Positions 5,913-8,756 of a stretch of 8,756 bases of DNA are shown one piece after another; position 1 is the stretch's first letter; every line of letters starts with the position of its first letter. Origin of the DNA: Lachnospiraceae bacterium UBA7481 (GTDB taxonomy: Bacteria; Bacillota; Clostridia; Lachnospirales; Lachnospiraceae); the NCBI GenBank assembly GCA_002478505.1, contig DLOP01000087.1, positions 1 to 8,756 on the forward strand. The letters run 5' to 3'. Made by a program: the position numbers and the translations under genes. A model generated the notes under the pieces. That model was not told the DNA's origin, searched no databases, and worked only from the letters and a program-made list of their open reading frames with translations.

Positions 5913-6476
5913 CTAAAAACGCAGTTTTTTTAAGCAGAGTGCTGCGCCAAACAGGCTGGCAATGCATAACACTCCTACAATGGGAAAGCTCTCCCCTGTT
6001 TTCGGGGAAGCGTATGTAATAATAGCGACCGGAGAAAGTGAAGTAAATGTTGCAGTTACACTTCCGGCTGAAACAGCCGCTACCGGAACTACCTCCCATG
6101 TGCCGTTGCTCAACTGATGAAGAACAACGACGTTTTGTCCCGCCGTGATGCCGGGTACATTGATCGTAATATTTGTCGGTCCGCTGATCACTGCGCTTAG
6201 ATCAAAAATCTTCTCTACCTGTACGCTTGCAGCGTTGCCGGCCGGTGATTGCCCGACAAGTGCAACCGCCGCTTTCTGGGCATCTGCGACAACCACTTCC
6301 GTAACGGGGCTGACACTGACAGGCGTGCCATCCGCAGTCGTTGCGCTGACGCCGTTCGTATCTGCAGCCGTCGCGCTGACGGTCGCAGTTGAAACTGCCG
6401 CCAGTGATGTCAGAGACAGTCCAAATGCCATCACTAAAGCTGTGCAGACAGCGGCAAATCTAAAAAACCTCTTCAT
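5913..6476 (-). CDS. Small secreted protein with SPKTG sortase sorting signal
   Basis: A 187-residue secreted protein predicted to be covalently anchored to the cell wall. The N-terminus is a signal peptide: MKRFFR, hydrophobic core, likely cleavage after about residue 27 (SLAA). A Ser/Thr/Ala/Val-rich stretch follows (about 28-75), then a beta-rich domain (about 88-155) with GPTNITINVPGITAGQNVVV and VTATFTSLSPVAI. It ends in SPKTGE (157-162), a hydrophobic span (164-182) and KKLRF. SPKTG matches the (S/P)PxTG signals cut by Clostridioides difficile sortase B, and a class B sortase is encoded two genes upstream. The start ATG at 6476 follows AAGGAGGG (6485-6492) at 8 bases; a TTG at 6482 would be only 2 bases away. 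The gene begins 68 bases after the LCP-like stop and is followed by the hairpin at 5829-5852. No catalytic motif is visible, so its role is structural or as a carrier. It has no cysteines in the mature exposed part. Confidence 0.88.
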   Translation of the reverse strand: MKRFFRFAAVCTALVMAFGLSLTSLAAVSTATVSATAADTNGVSATTADGTPVSVSPVTEVVVADAQKAAVALVGQSPAGNAASVQVEKIFDLSAVISGPTNITINVPGITAGQNVVVLHQLSNGTWEVVPVAAVSAGSVTATFTSLSPVAIITYASPKTGESFPIVGVLCIASLFGAALCLKKLRF

Positions 6477-6484
6477 TGGCAAAT

Positions 6485-6492
6485 CCCTCCTT
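6485..6492 (-). promoter_or_regulatory. Ribosome binding site of the sorting-signal protein
   Basis: AAGGAGGG on the minus strand, 8 bases before ATG 6476 and 2 bases before the in-frame TTG at 6482. It decides for the ATG. Confidence 0.75.
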
Positions 6493-6544
6493 CCAAAAGA
6501 TTGTGTGGCTATATCAAACCGTCAATGCGGCCGGATACCATATT

Positions 6545-7606
6545 TTAATTTACTTTCTCATAAAATAACTCTATAATCAGCGCATACAAAGCGTCATCAT
6601 CCACATAAAACTCCTCAAATCCTCCGCCGCCGACCACGGTCTCCCCATCCAGCACATAGATGCCCTCCGTATTAAACGCGTAGTTGATATATGTAGTGGC
6701 AAGATACGTGACCTTGAAAGCATTGATATCCGTGACCGTATAGTCTGACAATTGCCGCAGCGCGGTGATCGGGAATGTGATATCCTCTTTTGTCATTTCG
6801 ATCGCCTGCCTCGCAAATGCATTCAGATATTGTTTCTGCCTCGCCAGCCGCATGGATGCGCTGTCAAATATTTCCACATCCCTGTACTGCAGATAATAAT
6901 AAGCGTCCATCCCTTCCAAGGTAACAGCATTTCCCAGCCCTTCCGCGATGACTTCGGTTCCCCATGGGACATTTTCCATAACTTCCAGCCTGACGCCTCC
7001 CACGCTGTCATTTAAGATCGGCACGGCAGCCATATTCATGGCAATATATCCGTGGATCGGCAGTCCGTAAAACAGTCCGGATACCGCCTTCACCTGACGC
7101 TCGCAGCTGTCCTCCAGTCCGGAACCGTATCCATGCTGCAGACACACCTGCAACAGGTCGGTACGCACATAATTGTTATCACTGTCATAAACGTCTATCT
7201 CCGTCATGGAGTTGCGGTTGATGGCAATCAACTGTATCTCTTTGATATGCGGATTGATCACGACAAGAAAAAGCGTATCCGCCTGCCCGCCCATGATGTA
7301 ATCCGTCACCTCTTCCGGTTCCGGCAGCTTTTCCAGACTGTCGACCCCCATCACAAGAAACGTCAGGATATCTTCGTTATATACATACGCCTCTCCCTGA
7401 TACATGATCGCCTGTTTATCGCATTCTCCTTCCGGCGCCGCCTCCAGTTCGGGCAGAGCAGGAGCCTTCGCCGACGCACCGATCACAAGCTCGACTTTTC
7501 CCATACCCCGCACAAATAAAAAGATGGCAGCCGTAGCAATGCATATAATACTTAGGGTCTTTATCGTCCGCATCAGTACCCTGATAATAAATCTACCTAG
7601 CTTCAT
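6545..7606 (-). CDS. LytR-CpsA-Psr (LCP)-like membrane protein with altered active-site motifs
   Basis: A 353-residue protein: short basic cytoplasmic start, one membrane segment (about 15-32), then an extracellular LCP-like domain. LCP enzymes move polyprenyl-pyrophosphate-linked glycans onto an acceptor, usually peptidoglycan. Landmarks are LVMGVDS (84-90), QADT (108-111, where RSDT is usual), AINRNS (128-133, where IPRDT is usual), NDSVGGV (199-205), YLQYRD (238-243) and RLARQKQYL (253-261). The Asp of the first motif, the Arg of the second and the late Arg/Gln run are kept. The first Arg (Q108), the Asp after the PR (N132) and one Arg of the usual RxR (Q240) are changed, so activity or substrate may differ. 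I chose ATG 7606 because AGGGAG (7616-7621) lies 9 bases upstream; an ATG at 7648 would add 14 residues but has no ribosome site. The gene overlaps the sortase by 14 bases, suggesting coupled expression. Confidence 0.82.
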   Translation of the reverse strand: MKLGRFIIRVLMRTIKTLSIICIATAAIFLFVRGMGKVELVIGASAKAPALPELEAAPEGECDKQAIMYQGEAYVYNEDILTFLVMGVDSLEKLPEPEEVTDYIMGGQADTLFLVVINPHIKEIQLIAINRNSMTEIDVYDSDNNYVRTDLLQVCLQHGYGSGLEDSCERQVKAVSGLFYGLPIHGYIAMNMAAVPILNDSVGGVRLEVMENVPWGTEVIAEGLGNAVTLEGMDAYYYLQYRDVEIFDSASMRLARQKQYLNAFARQAIEMTKEDITFPITALRQLSDYTVTDINAFKVTYLATTYINYAFNTEGIYVLDGETVVGGGGFEEFYVDDDALYALIIELFYEKVN

Positions 7607-8486
7607 CCAATAACACTCCCTGCACCAGATATCTTTGATTTGGTGCATTTCTGATACATGTTGACAAGGTCAGCACCTGATCCTCCGCCGTAAATTCATA
7701 CGACTCCACCGCATTATCCTTATCTCCCGTCAGGCGCAGAGTATCAGAAAGATACTCGACCCAGCTTTCATCATCCCACGCATGCCCGTAGATGATATGC
7801 GCATTGCTTCCCTCATAGGCCGCAAAGATCTCATAGACCTTGATGTCGTCCGGAAGATAGATGAAGATATACCTTGATTCTTCAAACACAGCTCTGTCCT
7901 CAAATCTATGAAGGCTGCCAAATCCGCTTCCATCCCTCATGTTATGTCCGTAAATCACCGTCATCCGGTCCGTAAAATCCCGGCTGTTGCAGGAACCCTC
8001 CGTATAGATGCCGCCCGGATATCCCATGGTGCCATTCAGATTATAATTCAGATAATAGGAATCATCCGTCGGATGCTGCACAACGGGGTCGTCTATATCC
8101 GTCCCCGGTACATAAAGCCATGCGTAAATGTCTTCATTTACTTCTGTTCTAAGCTGTTCAAAGTCCAGATTCTTTTCTGGAACGGTGATCCCATAGGTAT
8201 CAAAATATGCCTGATATTTTTCCTCTATGGTATATTGCTCCCAAAGCTTTTCGTCTTCCACGTCTTCTTCCGGCGCTGTCTCAGAGCCTGCCGTATCGTC
8301 AGATATCTCTTCCGGCGGCGTCTCCGCTATCCCATTTACTTCTTCCGAAAGATCCTCTCTCTGATCCTGTGCCTGCTTCCCGACAAGATAGCCGCGCAGC
8401 CAAAATCCCCCAAAAAACATCGCTGCCGCCAACAGAAGAAGCGCTGCTGCCAGCCATATTTTCCTGCCTTTTTTCCCCTGTCCCAT
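7593..8486 (-). CDS. Class B sortase
   Basis: A 297-residue membrane-anchored cysteine transpeptidase that would cleave a sorting signal between Thr and Gly and join the protein to the cell wall. Order of parts: basic start and a membrane segment (about 10-30); an acidic, low-complexity linker (about 42-82); then the sortase domain. The active-site residues are visible: His181 in VIYGHNM, Cys277 in LTLSTC and Arg285 in NQRYLVQG. TLSTC with RYLVQG, and extra N-terminal helices (YTIEEKYQAYF), fit class B rather than A or pilin class C. The start is ATG 8486, sharing one base with the upstream stop (TGATG); a TTG at 8489 is less likely given AGGA six bases before the ATG. The likely substrate is the SPKTG protein encoded two genes downstream. 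The 3' end overlaps the LCP-like start by 14 bases. Confidence 0.93.
   Translation of the reverse strand: MGQGKKGRKIWLAAALLLLAAAMFFGGFWLRGYLVGKQAQDQREDLSEEVNGIAETPPEEISDDTAGSETAPEEDVEDEKLWEQYTIEEKYQAYFDTYGITVPEKNLDFEQLRTEVNEDIYAWLYVPGTDIDDPVVQHPTDDSYYLNYNLNGTMGYPGGIYTEGSCNSRDFTDRMTVIYGHNMRDGSGFGSLHRFEDRAVFEESRYIFIYLPDDIKVYEIFAAYEGSNAHIIYGHAWDDESWVEYLSDTLRLTGDKDNAVESYEFTAEDQVLTLSTCIRNAPNQRYLVQGVLLDEAR
7616..7621 (-). promoter_or_regulatory. Ribosome binding site of the LCP-like gene
   Basis: AGGGAG on the minus strand, inside the 3' end of the sortase gene and 9 bases before ATG 7606. No comparable site precedes the alternative ATG at 7648. Confidence 0.6.
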
Positions 8487-8756
8487 CAACAGTCCTGTCC
8501 TTCCGTCATCGCCTTCATCTTCTCATACACATCCCGCATCACCTGATCCGTCCGGCTTCTTGAAAATCCCATTGCGATCTCTCTGCTTCTCTTTCCCATC
8601 ACAGCCGCCTGATCCGGATGTTCCATCACCGCTTTCATTGCAGCGACATATGCGTCAATATCCTTCGATTTACAGAGGATCCCATTATCAAAGACATATT
8701 CCCTGGTTCCCCTGTTATCGCCCGCGATCACCGGCAGACCACACGCCATGGCTTCC
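8486..8756 (-). CDS. GT4-family glycosyltransferase, C-terminal fragment (cut by window edge)
   Basis: Only the last 89 codons are in the window. The first visible residues, EAMACGLPVIA followed by GxxRGTREYV and the NGILC pocket, are the typical donor-binding end of GT4 (GT-B fold) retaining glycosyltransferases, where the Glu contacts the nucleotide sugar. After this come the helices normal for the family C-terminus, ending QDC. The real start lies beyond base 8756; the ATG at 8749 is internal to the conserved motif and is not a start. The stop overlaps the sortase ATG by one base, so the two genes are translationally coupled and part of one operon. Donor and acceptor cannot be inferred. 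Confidence 0.9.
   Translation of the reverse strand, partial: EAMACGLPVIAGDNRGTREYVFDNGILCKSKDIDAYVAAMKAVMEHPDQAAVMGKRSREIAMGFSRSRTDQVMRDVYEKMKAMTEGQDC

Noticed and set aside
5915..5929. AAAAAC/GTTTTT mini-hairpin at the end of the SPKTG gene
   Set aside because: Only six pairs, five of them A-T, with a 3-base loop and overlapping the coding end. It is too weak for a terminator.
6497..6525. TTGACG (6520-6525, minus strand) as a -35 box before the SPKTG gene
   Set aside because: The hexamer 17 bases downstream is AATCTT, matching only three of six -10 positions. The 68-base gap is still compatible with a promoter, but the evidence is too weak.
7908..8546. Plus-strand open frame of 212 codons opposite the sortase
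   Set aside because: The minus strand encodes a complete sortase with all active-site residues. The plus frame has no recognisable motif and no good start site.
1..8756. CRISPR array, tRNA, rRNA, insertion sequence or phage genes
   Set aside because: No regularly spaced repeats, no tRNA-like cloverleaf noticed, no transposase or integrase motifs in any convincing frame. The only tandem repeat is the two-copy 41-bp unit.

Overview
The window looks like an accessory cell-surface polysaccharide locus of a low-to-mid GC Firmicute, most likely a Lachnospiraceae-type Clostridium relative. That assignment is inferred from the class B sortase, the SPKTG sorting signal, strong AGGAGG-type ribosome sites and the codon character. 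I see no rRNA, tRNA, insertion sequence or CRISPR array. Every gene I can support lies on the minus strand, so transcription runs from high to low coordinates.

Upstream block (8756 to 5913): the C-terminal end of a GT4 glycosyltransferase overlaps a class B sortase (TGATG junction). The sortase overlaps a LytR-CpsA-Psr (LCP)-like membrane protein. A small secreted protein follows, ending in an SPKTG sorting signal, hydrophobic segment and basic tail, so it is a plausible substrate of the sortase. Next comes a stem-loop region (5813-5877) with a 9-bp GC-rich hairpin inside a 12-bp inverted repeat.

Downstream block (5799 to 1712): a 41-bp tandem duplication of a gene start, creating a 14-residue leader ORF coupled to a GT2 glycosyltransferase; a protein resembling the C-terminal part of COG5610; an ABC-2 permease (Wzm/TagG type); and an ABC ATPase (Wzt/TagH type). 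The ATPase has an unusual N-terminal membrane anchor and a long charged helix.

Tail (1669 to 1): a frameshifted, truncated second copy of the transporter ATPase, then a markedly AT-rich gene with a DUF6270/SGNH-like start, then possibly the first codons of another gene. The tail looks like a recombination-patched end of the cluster.

How the parts may work together: glycosyltransferases build a polymer in the cytoplasm, the ABC transporter exports it, and the LCP-like protein may transfer it to an acceptor. Because a sortase and a Ser/Thr-rich sortase substrate flank the LCP-like gene, the acceptor could be the sortase-anchored protein itself rather than peptidoglycan. Actinomyces oris LcpA/GspA provides a precedent. 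This is the most interesting hypothesis here, and it is inference.
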